The notes: generated from the letters alone by a model not told the origin. A stretch of DNA of 48,160 nt from JBDROU01 sp043809745 [NCBI: bacterium] (GCA_043809745.1 JBDROU010000085.1:1-48160), one strand, 5' to 3'. Shown: positions 34,248-42,486, numbered from the stretch's first letter. Numbers and translations are program-made.

Positions 34248-35485
34248 GGCAATACCTCCAATGCACCTTGTATATCGGTGATCAGATCATCCGGATCCTC
34301 TATTCCCACCGAGAGTCTCAGCATGGTTTCCCGTACATCCATTTCTTTTTTTTGTTCATTGCTGTATTCACAGAATATGGTAGACGCCGGATGGATTATT
34401 AAAGACCTGTTATCATTAAGATTGGTAGCCCTTCTAATAACTTTTAAAGCATTCATGAAAACAAAACATCTCTCTTTTGAATCTAAATCAAACGTAAGAA
34501 GTGATCCTGGTTTTTCATTAAATTGTTTTTTTGCTGTATGGTAATATGGCGATGTAGATAATCCCGGATAATGTACTTTTTTTATTTTTTGTGACTTTTG
34601 CAAAAACTCAGCTATTTTTTTAGCATTTGCACAAGAGGCATCTACTCTGAGCGGCAGTGTTTCAATGCCAATGCTTTGCATAAACGCATTGTGGGGTGAC
34701 ATACATGATCCCAGATTTCTAAATACTTCCATACGCAATTTGTTTATCAACACATACTGCCCGTATTTTTTTACATCAGCCGTAAGTTTACTATTTTGTT
34801 TCCAATCAAAGGTGCCGTTATCTATGATCAATCCTCCTACGGTAGTAGCGCCTCCTGAAATATATTTAGTGCTTGATAATACTTCAACATCCACTCCATA
34901 AGCTTTTGAATCAAACATATAGGGCGGTGTCATGGTGGTATCCACTACCAGAAGAATTCCTTTGCGCTTCGTAATATCTGCTATTGCTTTAATATCAGCT
35001 ACTTCTAACTGTGGATTGGTTATTGTTTCCAGAAATACTGCACATGTATGCTTGTTAATTTGAGATTCAATATCTTGTATATCAGTCATATCAGCATATT
35101 TTATATCTAATCCCCATTCTTTTAAGGTACGCTCAAAAAGAGATAATGTATTACCAAAAAGATGTTTGCTTGTTATGATAGCATCACCCTTTCGAGCAAC
35201 TGCTACAATAAGATTTGATATAGCTGCCATGCCGGAAGATAGCGCTATCACTCCCCGTGCTCCGGTCACCTCGGCTACTTTATGCTCAAAATTCTCTACT
35301 GTAGGATTACTTATTCTTGAATACATATGTCCCGGTTTTTTGCCGAGAAAAGCCAGCTCAATGTCTTCTGCAGTATCACACTCAAAAGCAACATTGTCAT
35401 ATATCGGCATATGCAGTGATCCATGGGGATCCTTTTTCAAAAATGGACTGTGTAGAATCTTTGTAATAAATTTTAAATCTTTCAT
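34244..35485 (-). CDS. metY: O-acetylhomoserine sulfhydrylase / cystathionine-gamma-synthase family enzyme
   Basis: Start at 35485 (MKDLKFITKIL) is chosen because AGGAGG lies five bases upstream; the open frame runs to 35569. The product is about 413 residues of the Cys/Met-metabolism PLP family: YSRISNPTVENFE, SSGMAAIS, DTTMTPPY and SSTKYISGG with the PLP Lys; LRLSVGIEDPDDLI at the C-terminus. It uses activated homoserine and a sulfur donor to make homocysteine. Placed between the ThiS-like carrier and the ThiF-like enzyme, it is the likely acceptor enzyme for carrier thiocarboxylate. Among family members, metY versus metB or metC cannot be settled by eye; context favours metY. Confidence 0.85.
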   Translation of the reverse strand: MKDLKFITKILHSPFLKKDPHGSLHMPIYDNVAFECDTAEDIELAFLGKKPGHMYSRISNPTVENFEHKVAEVTGARGVIALSSGMAAISNLIVAVARKGDAIITSKHLFGNTLSLFERTLKEWGLDIKYADMTDIQDIESQINKHTCAVFLETITNPQLEVADIKAIADITKRKGILLVVDTTMTPPYMFDSKAYGVDVEVLSSTKYISGGATTVGGLIIDNGTFDWKQNSKLTADVKKYGQYVLINKLRMEVFRNLGSCMSPHNAFMQSIGIETLPLRVDASCANAKKIAEFLQKSQKIKKVHYPGLSTSPYYHTAKKQFNEKPGSLLTFDLDSKERCFVFMNALKVIRRATNLNDNRSLIIHPASTIFCEYSNEQKKEMDVRETMLRLSVGIEDPDDLITDIQGALEVLP

Positions 35486-35501
35486 CATAACCTCCTCATG
35501 C

Positions 35502-35711
35502 TCATTTGCCGCCGCCCATAAAATAAAGAAAGTCAACCGCATCAGCATCTTTAATATGTACCGTAGCATAATCTTCTTTGTTTACGAATTTCCCATTAAG
35601 CTGCACAGTTACCATATCAGGATGTTCAACCTTATCAACCTCTAGCAACAATGCAACTGACAATGTTTCTTTTTCATACGAGCGTTCTTTCCCATTAACT
35701 TTAATTTTCAT
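35502..35711 (-). CDS. ThiS-like sulfur carrier with C-terminal Gly-Gly-Gly-Lys (HcyS-like)
   Basis: Start at 35711 (MKIKVNG) follows AGGAG by eight bases. The 69-residue ubiquitin-like protein has KIKVNGKERSYEKETLS, a middle VTVQLNGKFVNKEDY and the end FLYFMGGGK. ThiS and MoaD normally end in Gly-Gly, which is adenylated and then thiocarboxylated. Here one Lys follows the glycines and would have to be removed first. The JAMM protease domain encoded three genes away is the expected trimming enzyme, as in the HcyS/HcyD pair. It overlaps hemC by 11 bp. Confidence 0.88.
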   Translation of the reverse strand: MKIKVNGKERSYEKETLSVALLLEVDKVEHPDMVTVQLNGKFVNKEDYATVHIKDADAVDFLYFMGGGK

Positions 35712-36414
35712 ACACTTCTCTCCTCTCATTTTCTCTGTCTAACCCTAGAACTGACAACATTTTTATAAGTTCTTTATCTTTTTTTCGTACAACCACCGTA
35801 AGGCAGCCCTGTAAATGATGCGGTTTGACGATATCAAACGGCAGCCGTTGAGTTATACAGTGTTCAAGCCCTAAGCGCACGAGACCTGCTGCAGCTAGTA
35901 CCAGCGCATCAACTGACTTGCTATTCGAAACATTTTCTTCAAGGAATTGTAAGCGTTCTTCTATATTCCCCCGGATATTAATTATTACAAGATCTTTACG
36001 ATAAGCAGCTATCTGCTTTTTTCTACGATTACTGCTTGTTCCTACTCGTGCTCCGTATGGTAAATGGTCAATATCAATATTATCACGTGATACTAATACA
36101 TCATACGGATCAATAGAATCTGTTATTGCCGCTACAACCAACTCCTCGGATATATGATCAGCAAGATCTTTTGCACTATGTATAGCCAAATCAATATCAT
36201 GGTTAATTAATGCAGAATCTATTTCCCGGGTAAAAAAATCTGTTCCTTCAATTTCTGATATTGGTGTTTTTTTATCCTTATCACCATACGTATCAAAACC
36301 ATGCACTTCGAATGATATTTCTGGATATCTTTTAAAAAGTGCCTGTTTTATTTCCCTGACCTGCGCTAAGGCAAGAGGGCTGGTACGTGTTCCAATTTTA
36401 AATTTTGTTTCCAT
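35701..36414 (-). CDS. hemC: Porphobilinogen deaminase lacking its C-terminal third domain
   Basis: The 237-residue protein makes hydroxymethylbilane from porphobilinogen. Domains 1 and 2 are recognisable: IGTRTSPLALAQVREI, HSAKDLADHISEELV, GTSSNRRKKQIAAYR, NIRGNIEERL and DALVLAAAGLVRLGL. The usual end of domain 2 (QGALAIE) appears as LQGCLTVVV. The protein stops about 30 residues later; the usual domain 3 of about 70-80 residues, with the Cys that binds the dipyrromethane cofactor, is absent. The next gene starts 10 bp inside the hemC end, so no frameshift can hide that domain. Activity therefore needs a different cofactor attachment, perhaps the Cys of LQGCL, or the protein is an odd variant. 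Confidence 0.85.
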   Translation of the reverse strand: METKFKIGTRTSPLALAQVREIKQALFKRYPEISFEVHGFDTYGDKDKKTPISEIEGTDFFTREIDSALINHDIDLAIHSAKDLADHISEELVVAAITDSIDPYDVLVSRDNIDIDHLPYGARVGTSSNRRKKQIAAYRKDLVIINIRGNIEERLQFLEENVSNSKSVDALVLAAAGLVRLGLEHCITQRLPFDIVKPHHLQGCLTVVVRKKDKELIKMLSVLGLDRENERREVYEN

Positions 36415-37394
36415 AATTTTTCTACCTCATGCTCAATGATACATTCAGCTTTCCTGATTTCTATATTCTTTTTCTCCTTATTGTGCGCAATGATTTCGTT
36501 CAAATCATCTAAGGTAAACAAACGTATATTCTGATTATTTTGTATATCGGGATCAATATCTCTGGGCACGGCTAGATCTAACATGAATATTTCATGGTTT
36601 ATTTCTTTTATATGTTCCGGCTTGAGTATAAAATGAGGGCTTGCGGTTGCGGATATAACAATATCAGCATTTTTCAAATAATCTTTTAATCTATCGCCTG
36701 TTACTGCCTTTCCGCCAAATTGATCAGCAAAGTATTGCGCTTTTTCAAATGTTCTTGTGGCAACAAAAACGATTCTCGCAGCTTTTTGACTCAAATACTG
36801 TGTGACTAAGTTTGTTATTTTACCTGTTCCGATAATGATTATATGAGCATTAGCTAAACTTCCTCTTTTTTCTTGTATAAAATCAACGGCAACACTTCCT
36901 ACTGATACTTTTCCTTTATTAATATCAGTTGTGTTATGAATAACGTTTACGGTTTTTAATGCTTGACGAGAAAGAGTGTGCAAATTCTCATTACTTAATC
37001 CAGCTCTAACAGACTCTTCAAAAGCATTTTTTACCTGTGTCTTGATCTGTGTTTCTCCTATAACCATTGAATCAAGTCCGCTAGATACTTGCATGAAATG
37101 CTTTAATGCATCTTCATTATTATATGAGTACAAATACCGATCCAGTTCATTCCGATCGATCCTATGATAGAGCATAATAAATTGTTTTATTTTATTTATT
37201 CCCTGTTTTATATCATTGACCTCAGCATATACCTCAACGCGATTGCATGTTGAAAGTATTATTGCCGTTGATATACCGGTCCATTTTTTAAGTGAAAAAA
37301 GAGCATGAGGCAGATCGCTGCGCCGAAAAACAATTTTTTCTCGTACCTCTACCGGACTTTTCTTATAATTAGTGCCCACAACAATGAAACTCAT
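36366..37394 (-). CDS. hemA: Glutamyl-tRNA reductase, short form
   Basis: The 342-residue protein reduces glutamyl-tRNA to glutamate-1-semialdehyde, the first step of C5 tetrapyrrole synthesis. LSTCNRVEVYAEV holds the catalytic Cys, GLDSMVIGETQIKTQVKNAF is the substrate domain and IIIGTGKITNLV the NADPH site, with the conserved AVPRDIDP motif. The C-terminal dimerisation helix of about 80-100 residues found in most GluTRs is short or missing. AGGGAG lies five bases before ATG 37394. It overlaps hemC by 49 bp and follows the permease gene. A cluster-specific truncated GluTR/PBGD pair is likely. Confidence 0.92.
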   Translation of the reverse strand: MSFIVVGTNYKKSPVEVREKIVFRRSDLPHALFSLKKWTGISTAIILSTCNRVEVYAEVNDIKQGINKIKQFIMLYHRIDRNELDRYLYSYNNEDALKHFMQVSSGLDSMVIGETQIKTQVKNAFEESVRAGLSNENLHTLSRQALKTVNVIHNTTDINKGKVSVGSVAVDFIQEKRGSLANAHIIIIGTGKITNLVTQYLSQKAARIVFVATRTFEKAQYFADQFGGKAVTGDRLKDYLKNADIVISATASPHFILKPEHIKEINHEIFMLDLAVPRDIDPDIQNNQNIRLFTLDDLNEIIAHNKEKKNIEIRKAECIIEHEVEKLWKQNLKLEHVPALLP

Positions 37395-37405
37395 TTAAAC
37401 TCCCT

Positions 37406-38374
37406 TTACTTTACAACAGCATAATATACCGCGGTTATACTAAATGATAGCCCTAGTGCAATAAGCGGTGTGAGCAGCCAGCTTATTGATGCTTTTTTTG
37501 TTATCGGATGTTTAACCGTGCATAAGTGTCCGTCTTTAAGGCTGCAAATAGCAAATACTGATGCCAGATTAATCATAACAAATGATAATGGTACACCGCA
37601 CACTGAAGCAATTATCATTAAAGATCCGGTAACAAAACTAATAATGGTTGCTGTTAAAAGCCCTAAAGGAACTATTTTTTCACTCACTGTCTGTAGAGAT
37701 TGTATAAAAAAAACACTGCCTAATCCAAACACCGGTGCAACGAAAGCAAGCCCTGCAATCGGTGCAATAATACCCGCTCCTGATAAAGGGCCAACCGCAT
37801 TTGCAACATTATTCGTACCTACTGAAAATGCATTATAACAGCTGGTGAATAGCACAAAATATTTCAGCCGCTTGCTGTGATTTATTAATTTTTCATAAAT
37901 CCAAAGATTGTTTTTCCTCGGTGGATAGACAAGCATACCAATACCATATGTTAAAATATAGGCAACAATGGGAAATACAATCCAAAAAATACCTACGTAT
38001 AAAAGAGTTTTAATGTAAATACTTTTAAAATAGATGCCAATCCCCACAACTGCACATACGGTCACCATACTCGTTGATTGAGGTATACGAAGCAGGTTCG
38101 CCGCATATAAGCTGATCGTAACAGAGATAAAAATAATGATCACTGATACAGGAGTTAAAAAATCTGTCGGGATAATATTTTTACCAATGGTTTGAGCAAC
38201 AGGTTTCCCAACCAGAATCGCTCCCATGATGACACAAATAATAAAAAGTATCTGCGCTTTATTTTGCGAAATTATTTTGCTTCCACATACTGCAGCAAAA
38301 GAAGCACTGAAATTACTTCCCCCCATAATAAGAGCAAACAAAATGGTTAGTATGATTAACGCAGCATATATCAT
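37406..38374 (-). CDS. PiT-family permease, probable sulfate (CysP-type) transporter
   Basis: The 322-residue protein has about nine to ten membrane helices and both PiT signature segments: ALIMGGSNFSASFAAVCG near the start and AFSVGTNNVANAVGPLSGAGI in the middle. PiT relatives carry phosphate or, in CysP, sulfate. Its ATG overlaps the APS-reductase stop (TAATG), placing it between cysH and hemA in the sulfur operon, so sulfate is the best guess for the substrate. Phosphate cannot be excluded from sequence alone. Confidence 0.8.
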   Translation of the reverse strand: MIYAALIILTILFALIMGGSNFSASFAAVCGSKIISQNKAQILFIICVIMGAILVGKPVAQTIGKNIIPTDFLTPVSVIIIFISVTISLYAANLLRIPQSTSMVTVCAVVGIGIYFKSIYIKTLLYVGIFWIVFPIVAYILTYGIGMLVYPPRKNNLWIYEKLINHSKRLKYFVLFTSCYNAFSVGTNNVANAVGPLSGAGIIAPIAGLAFVAPVFGLGSVFFIQSLQTVSEKIVPLGLLTATIISFVTGSLMIIASVCGVPLSFVMINLASVFAICSLKDGHLCTVKHPITKKASISWLLTPLIALGLSFSITAVYYAVVK

Positions 38375-39099
38375 TAAATACCATCCCCATCAACATTCTT
38401 TTTTAATAGTCTAGTATGAATACCGCACTCACCACCGCATTTGCTGGTCCCGATCCATCTGCCCGCTCTTTCATTATCATCAGTGGTAATTTTTGTACAC
38501 GGCGCACAGCCAAGTGAACGATAGCCGAGCTTATATAAAGGATTTACTTTTACATTATATAACGCACAATATTGCCAGACTTCCCGCTCGTTCCATATAA
38601 GGATAGGATTAAGCTTAACCAATCCCTTATCACGTTCTTCAACTTCTCTAAAGTCAGTCCGTGTTCTTCCTTCGGTACATCGCAACCCAGTGACCCAGCA
38701 TTCAACATCCATTTCTTCTATTGCCTGACGAGTTGGTATTACCTTTAAGTAATCACAACATTTATCAGGCTTTGTAAGATATAGTTTGTCTGGAATCGCT
38801 TGGTCATTTTTAAATACTTTAAGTTCCGGATATCGCGCTACTTCCTCATGCATAAATTGCACTGTTTCTTTTGGTTTAAATCGTGTTGTTACAATAAATC
38901 CTTTAATGTTTTTGTTGACTTTTTTTGCTAAATCCCATACTACCACTGAATCTTTTCCCAAACTATTAGCCACAACAAGATGATCACCATATTCTTCATG
39001 CGCTTCCTTTATTAATCCTAATGACCTCTCAACTTTTTGTTTAAAATTTAACTTCTCCACCAATTCCTTTGGATCATCTTTTTCATTAGTTAATACCAT
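38374..39099 (-). CDS. cysH: Adenylyl-sulfate (APS) reductase, CysH type
   Basis: The 241-residue protein reduces activated sulfate to sulfite. ANSLGKDSVVVWDLA is the nucleotide/PP loop, and a Cys-Cys pair (DKCCDYLKVIPTRQ) with a later Cys-x-x-Cys (GCAPCTK) gives the four 4Fe-4S ligands of APS-type enzymes. The C-terminal end KCGGECGIHTRLLK has the catalytic ECG-I-H motif. It is the first gene of the sulfur operon. Its RBS (AGGAGG) lies a few bases upstream and the leader region upstream carries two regulator sites. The ATP sulfurylase and APS kinase are not in the window. Confidence 0.93.
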   Translation of the reverse strand: MVLTNEKDDPKELVEKLNFKQKVERSLGLIKEAHEEYGDHLVVANSLGKDSVVVWDLAKKVNKNIKGFIVTTRFKPKETVQFMHEEVARYPELKVFKNDQAIPDKLYLTKPDKCCDYLKVIPTRQAIEEMDVECWVTGLRCTEGRTRTDFREVEERDKGLVKLNPILIWNEREVWQYCALYNVKVNPLYKLGYRSLGCAPCTKITTDDNERAGRWIGTSKCGGECGIHTRLLKKNVDGDGI

Positions 39100-39135
39100 T
39101 GTACGCCTCCTAAATATTTTAATAATTACTATATT

Positions 39136-39157
39136 TACCTATATAGTGTAGATTATA
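39136..39157 (-). promoter_or_regulatory. Second -10 element with Rrf2-type operator before cysH
   Basis: On the minus strand TATAAT (39157-39152) is followed within three bases by CACTATATAGGTA (39136-39148). This matches 13 of 16 bases of the site at 39211-39226 and has the same relation to its -10. No good -35 is visible, so this is either a weaker promoter P2 or only an operator in the leader. Confidence 0.6.
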
Positions 39158-39167
39158 ATAATAAAAA

Positions 39168-39186
39168 ATGGGATAGCCTATCCCAT
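39168..39186 (-). terminator. Palindromic hairpin with T run between rrf2 and cysH
   Basis: ATGGGATAG and CTATCCCAT are perfect arms around one base; on the minus strand a run of six T follows. This can end rrf2 transcription, or act as an attenuator in the cysH leader because it lies about 40 bp after the P1 start. Which role applies is undecided. Confidence 0.5.
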
Positions 39187-39207
39187 AATTTACTATTACA
39201 TTACTAA

Positions 39208-39253
39208 CTATACCTACTTAGTGAAGTATAGCTGATTTCTTATTATTTGTCAA
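39208..39253 (-). promoter_or_regulatory. Promoter P1 of the sulfur operon with Rrf2-type operator
   Basis: Minus-strand TTGACA (39253-39248), 17-bp spacer and TATACT (39230-39225) give a consensus promoter. The dyad CTATAC (39208-39213) with GTATAG (39226-39231), containing TACCTACTTAGTG at 39211-39223, covers the -10 and start site, so binding there would repress transcription. A related sequence lies at the second promoter-like site (39136-39151). Confidence 0.8.
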
Positions 39254-39274
39254 GAGAAAAATTTTTAAATTTAT

Positions 39275-39700
39275 TTAAATTTGATAAATGATTGCTTTTT
39301 TGAGATCTTTAATTTTATTGCATATATCCTGGAAGGTTATAGTATCTAAAACGTTTCCAATTGCCTGTTCAATTTCTTTCCAAATCGGAAAAAATGCATT
39401 ATCATTTTCTCTCGATTTTTTATTCGATAGTTGAATAAAAGGTCCTTGTATTTCCCTTATTACATAACCTAATCTTATTTCTTCAGGTATTATATTTAAA
39501 AGATAACCACCTTCTTTCCCCCGGATACTCGTTATTAATTGAATTCTCTTAAGTTGCATTAAAATTTGCACTAAATACCTCGATGGAATCTTTTGTTTAT
39601 GAGATATCGTATTAATTGACAAAGGTACGTTATTCGGCCAATGTAATGAAAGCTCTAATAACGCCTTACAGGCATATTCACAGCGAGCAGAAATACGCAT
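39275..39700 (-). CDS. Rrf2-family regulator (CymR-like)
   Basis: The 141-residue protein begins with the wHTH of the Rrf2 family (MRISARCEYACKALLELSLHW, then IPSRYLVQILMQLKRIQLI and RGKEGGYLL). IscR-type members bind an Fe-S cluster through three Cys near residues 90-105; none are found there, so this is more like CymR, which senses cysteine metabolism with a partner protein. It is upstream of the sulfur operon and the putative binding sites lie at both. No pattern shows what its signal is. Confidence 0.85.
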   Translation of the reverse strand: MRISARCEYACKALLELSLHWPNNVPLSINTISHKQKIPSRYLVQILMQLKRIQLITSIRGKEGGYLLNIIPEEIRLGYVIREIQGPFIQLSNKKSRENDNAFFPIWKEIEQAIGNVLDTITFQDICNKIKDLKKAIIYQI

Positions 39701-39733
39701 TTAATTAATCCTTATTGTTAATACTATACTTAA

Positions 39734-39773
39734 TTTACTATATTAGTAAAATATAAATAATAATTAATGTCAA
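39734..39773 (-). promoter_or_regulatory. rrf2 promoter and operator
   Basis: Minus-strand TTGACA (39773-39768), 17-bp spacer and TTTACT (39750-39745) form a promoter. A perfect dyad, TTTACTA-TAT-TAGTAAA (39734-39750), overlaps the -10. Its core resembles the sites before cysH, so autoregulation is likely. Confidence 0.7.
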
Positions 39774-39944
39774 GTCATATTTTTTGGACAAAATTAATGG
39801 TGCAATATAATTAACAAATTTTGTAGGTTTATTGTATATTGAATTATCTAGGCTGGCAATTGGAGATATCTTTTTATTGTTAACCTTTTTCTACCCGAGC
39901 AAATGAAAAATTATTACTCTCGCACTATATCGATTTTCCGTTCT

Positions 39945-41000
39945 TTAATCATGTTCATGCCGATGGTGCATATCAGGCCAGTGCACATGTGCATGATACG
40001 TTTCTGCGTGTGTGTGCTCATGCATATGCGGTTTAGTAAAACGTTGCTCATGCTCGTGTGCATGATGCGTATCCTCATGTGTATGTTCATGACTATGTGT
40101 TAATGTTTTATGATGATGCTGGTGTGTGTGTTTTTCATTAAAAAGCAACCATACTCCCAAAATCATGAAAAACAATGCCGGAAACATTACCCAACCTATC
40201 CATTCTTTTAGAAACACTAGTGAAATAAACGCCCCTAAAAATGGTGCAATACTAAAAAATGCACCTGTTCTCGCCGCACCTAAACCTTTAAGCGCTTTAA
40301 TAAAAAAAACAAGACTGATACCATAGCTGAAAGCGCCGACTGCCAGCATAGCAGAAATAGTAGCAAATGACATCGGTTTTATCCCGATCATAAATGCAAT
40401 AAGAAGAGATATTGAACCTGCTGATAATCCCTTAATTTTAGCTATTTGAACAGGATCTTTATCTGCAATATGTCTTGTCAAATTATTATCAAAACCCCAG
40501 CAAATCATCGCAAAAAGCACCAATACAGGACCAATAAGATTAAATTTACCCTGAGCAGGGTCCCACGTTAGGAATATTCCCGCAATTGTCATACATCCCA
40601 ATGAAATCCATAATCGTCGTCCTGCGTTTTCCTTAAACAGTAGTATAGCTATTAGTGCTGTTGCAGTCCCTTCAAGATTAAGCAACAACGATACAGTAAA
40701 ACCTGAGATAAAGTTTAAGCCCATCATCAAACTTATAGGGGCTAATATACCACCAGTAATCACAGCGCCAGCAAGCCAAAGTAAATCTTTACCCTGCAAA
40801 GACAATGATTGCTTTGCTCTTAGGTTGCTGTGTATGAACGAATAAAACTGCAAGCCAGCAAATGCGCCTATATATAACAATCCTGCTAATGCAACCGGCG
40901 ATGAACCGCTAACCAGAATTTTTGCTATAGGGGAACTGGCACCAAATAAGATAGCTGATATCGCAATATATACTAACGAATTAATTCTTTTCTCTTCCAT
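39945..41000 (-). CDS. DMT/EamA-type transporter with a long His-rich C-terminal tail
   Basis: The start at 41000 (MEEKRINSLVYIAI) leads directly into the first helix; the longer frame to 41069 adds an unlikely N-terminus. The product of about 351 residues has around ten membrane helices of the EamA (drug/metabolite) superfamily in two repeats (for example LFGASSPIAKILV and GLNFISGFTVSLLLN). The last 60 residues are extraordinarily His-rich (HQHHHKTLTHSHEHTHEDTH and repeats of the HEHTH type). This suggests binding of Ni, Co, Zn or Cu on the cytosolic or external side. I cannot tell the transported substrate. The nearby copper operon is separate and about 15 kb away. Confidence 0.75.
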   Translation of the reverse strand: MEEKRINSLVYIAISAILFGASSPIAKILVSGSSPVALAGLLYIGAFAGLQFYSFIHSNLRAKQSLSLQGKDLLWLAGAVITGGILAPISLMMGLNFISGFTVSLLLNLEGTATALIAILLFKENAGRRLWISLGCMTIAGIFLTWDPAQGKFNLIGPVLVLFAMICWGFDNNLTRHIADKDPVQIAKIKGLSAGSISLLIAFMIGIKPMSFATISAMLAVGAFSYGISLVFFIKALKGLGAARTGAFFSIAPFLGAFISLVFLKEWIGWVMFPALFFMILGVWLLFNEKHTHQHHHKTLTHSHEHTHEDTHHAHEHEQRFTKPHMHEHTHAETYHAHVHWPDMHHRHEHD

Positions 41001-41141
41001 AAAATTCCAGCCATACCAATCTATATGCATAATATTTAATCTTCCATTAGTTGTCAATTTATTTAACATGATAAAAAGTTACCCTGTTTTCTTTTCTCAT
41101 TTCAATTGTTTTACTGAATTTACAAATAGAAAAGCTTTTAA

Positions 41142-41927
41142 CTACTCAGCGCAGTTTTTAAAAAGCACATCTGAGATAATGGCATCATGCTGGGACCGAA
41201 TAAATGTTCCTTCAAATTCTACTCGACCGGTATAAAAAGGATTCTTCAGTATCCCGCGAACAGTGGAAACCTGCCACTGACCATTACGCTTAGTTCTTAT
41301 TTTATCTCCATTCAGACGATCGCAAATCTGCTGAAGAGTCTTACCTTCAGATTTCCACTGGAATATCTGCTCGACAACATCGGCTTCTTCTTTGACTATT
41401 ACAATAGCCTCTCCATTCTTGGCATATCCATACGGGAGCCAGCCGCCAACGTAACCACCTTCAGCGGCTTTCTCTCTTTTCCCTTTGGAAAGCCTCTCAT
41501 AGATAAGCTTACCTTCAAACTCTGCAACCGAAGACATGATATTCCGGTAAAGCGCGCCGGTTGGCGTTGATGTGTCCACACCTTCCCGCAGGAATACCGT
41601 ATCCACATTGTGTTTGCGCAGGAAATTGTCTATTTCAATAACATCTTTGACTGATCTGCCTACCCTGTCGATTGAAGGAAATACTACCACGTCGAATTGA
41701 CCATTCTGGGCATCCCGGAGGAGCCTATCCAGCGCTGGCCTGTCCTTTCTGTAGCCGGAAACACCGTTTTCCCGGTAGATTTCAACGAGGTCCCAGCATT
41801 TATACTCGATGTGCTTTTTGATGTCAGATTCCTGCGCCTCAAGGCCATAGCCATTTCTGGCAGATCGTTCTTGAGAAACCCGGGTATATCCCGCCGCCAT
41901 TATACCTTCTGATATATCCTTTTTCAT
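41142..41927 (-). CDS. Serine recombinase, short (no zinc ribbon)
   Basis: The 261-residue protein has the resolvase catalytic domain: GYTRVSQERSARNGYGLEAQ with the nucleophile Ser (about Ser18), DVVVFPSIDRVGRSVKDV and SVAEFEGKLIYERLSKGK. The Recombinase domain follows (EADVVEQIFQWKSEGKTLQQI, IRTKRNGQW, ILKNPFYTGR). It stops at about the point where large serine integrases normally enter their zinc ribbon and coiled coil, so it is either a short DNA invertase/integrase type or C-terminally lost. It opposes the second recombinase at the right end, and both bracket the primase-helicase. Confidence 0.85.
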   Translation of the reverse strand: MKKDISEGIMAAGYTRVSQERSARNGYGLEAQESDIKKHIEYKCWDLVEIYRENGVSGYRKDRPALDRLLRDAQNGQFDVVVFPSIDRVGRSVKDVIEIDNFLRKHNVDTVFLREGVDTSTPTGALYRNIMSSVAEFEGKLIYERLSKGKREKAAEGGYVGGWLPYGYAKNGEAIVIVKEEADVVEQIFQWKSEGKTLQQICDRLNGDKIRTKRNGQWQVSTVRGILKNPFYTGRVEFEGTFIRSQHDAIISDVLFKNCAE

Positions 41928-42310
41928 AAATCCTCACCCCCATTCTGCAATATAATCACTGTAAGGTTTTTCGAAGCACAAAGTCAGGGATTTCCTGACA
42001 TGCATTTCCAGTCAATTAGGCATTAATTTTCATAGTATTGCAAGCTATTTCAGGGATAAATCGGCTGAATACTACGTAAATCCCAAATCAAAATAAGGCT
42101 CAATATATTTTTAGTGTAGCCGAGCTTTTGCGTTCAAGTTTTTTCTAATAAAATTTAGGGTAAGGGTTATTTTAATCTTTCGGAATCTCTCCGAATAATA
42201 TCCCGATTTCAAAAACGCTTTGTAAAATAAACACTATTTATATACCCATAAGCGCAAGGTCAAAGACACTACGAATGAGAATGACAAACAAAACTTCCAA
42301 ATTAGATCGA

Positions 42311-42486
42311 ATTTGGCAAATCGGATATGCTGCCAAATCCATGAACTTACGTTGTCCTTTTCTTTTCCAAACACTTTGACCTAGTCAAAATCGGTTTGGC
42401 TGCCAAACCATCCTAATCCCGTACTTAATAAATCCTCCAAATTTCATGCCTTCGGCTAAATTAATGAACCGCTTTTGCTGCCAAAA
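42311..42486. repeat. Three hairpins with variant (T)TTGGC...GCCAAA arms
   Basis: Arms at 42311-42318/42331-42338, 42393-42400/42402-42409 and 42473-42477/42482-42486 all carry GCTGCCAAA on their right side with changed flanking bases. In each case the left arm changes to match (ATTTGGCA, GGTTTGGC, TTTTG), so pairing is kept. Two also share a downstream tail ending in ATCCCG. This fits iterons or structured sites. Confidence 0.6.

Noticed and set aside
39168-39186. The hairpin before cysH as an ordinary terminator of rrf2 only
   Set aside because: It lies downstream of a good cysH promoter as well, so I left its role open rather than calling it a simple terminator.
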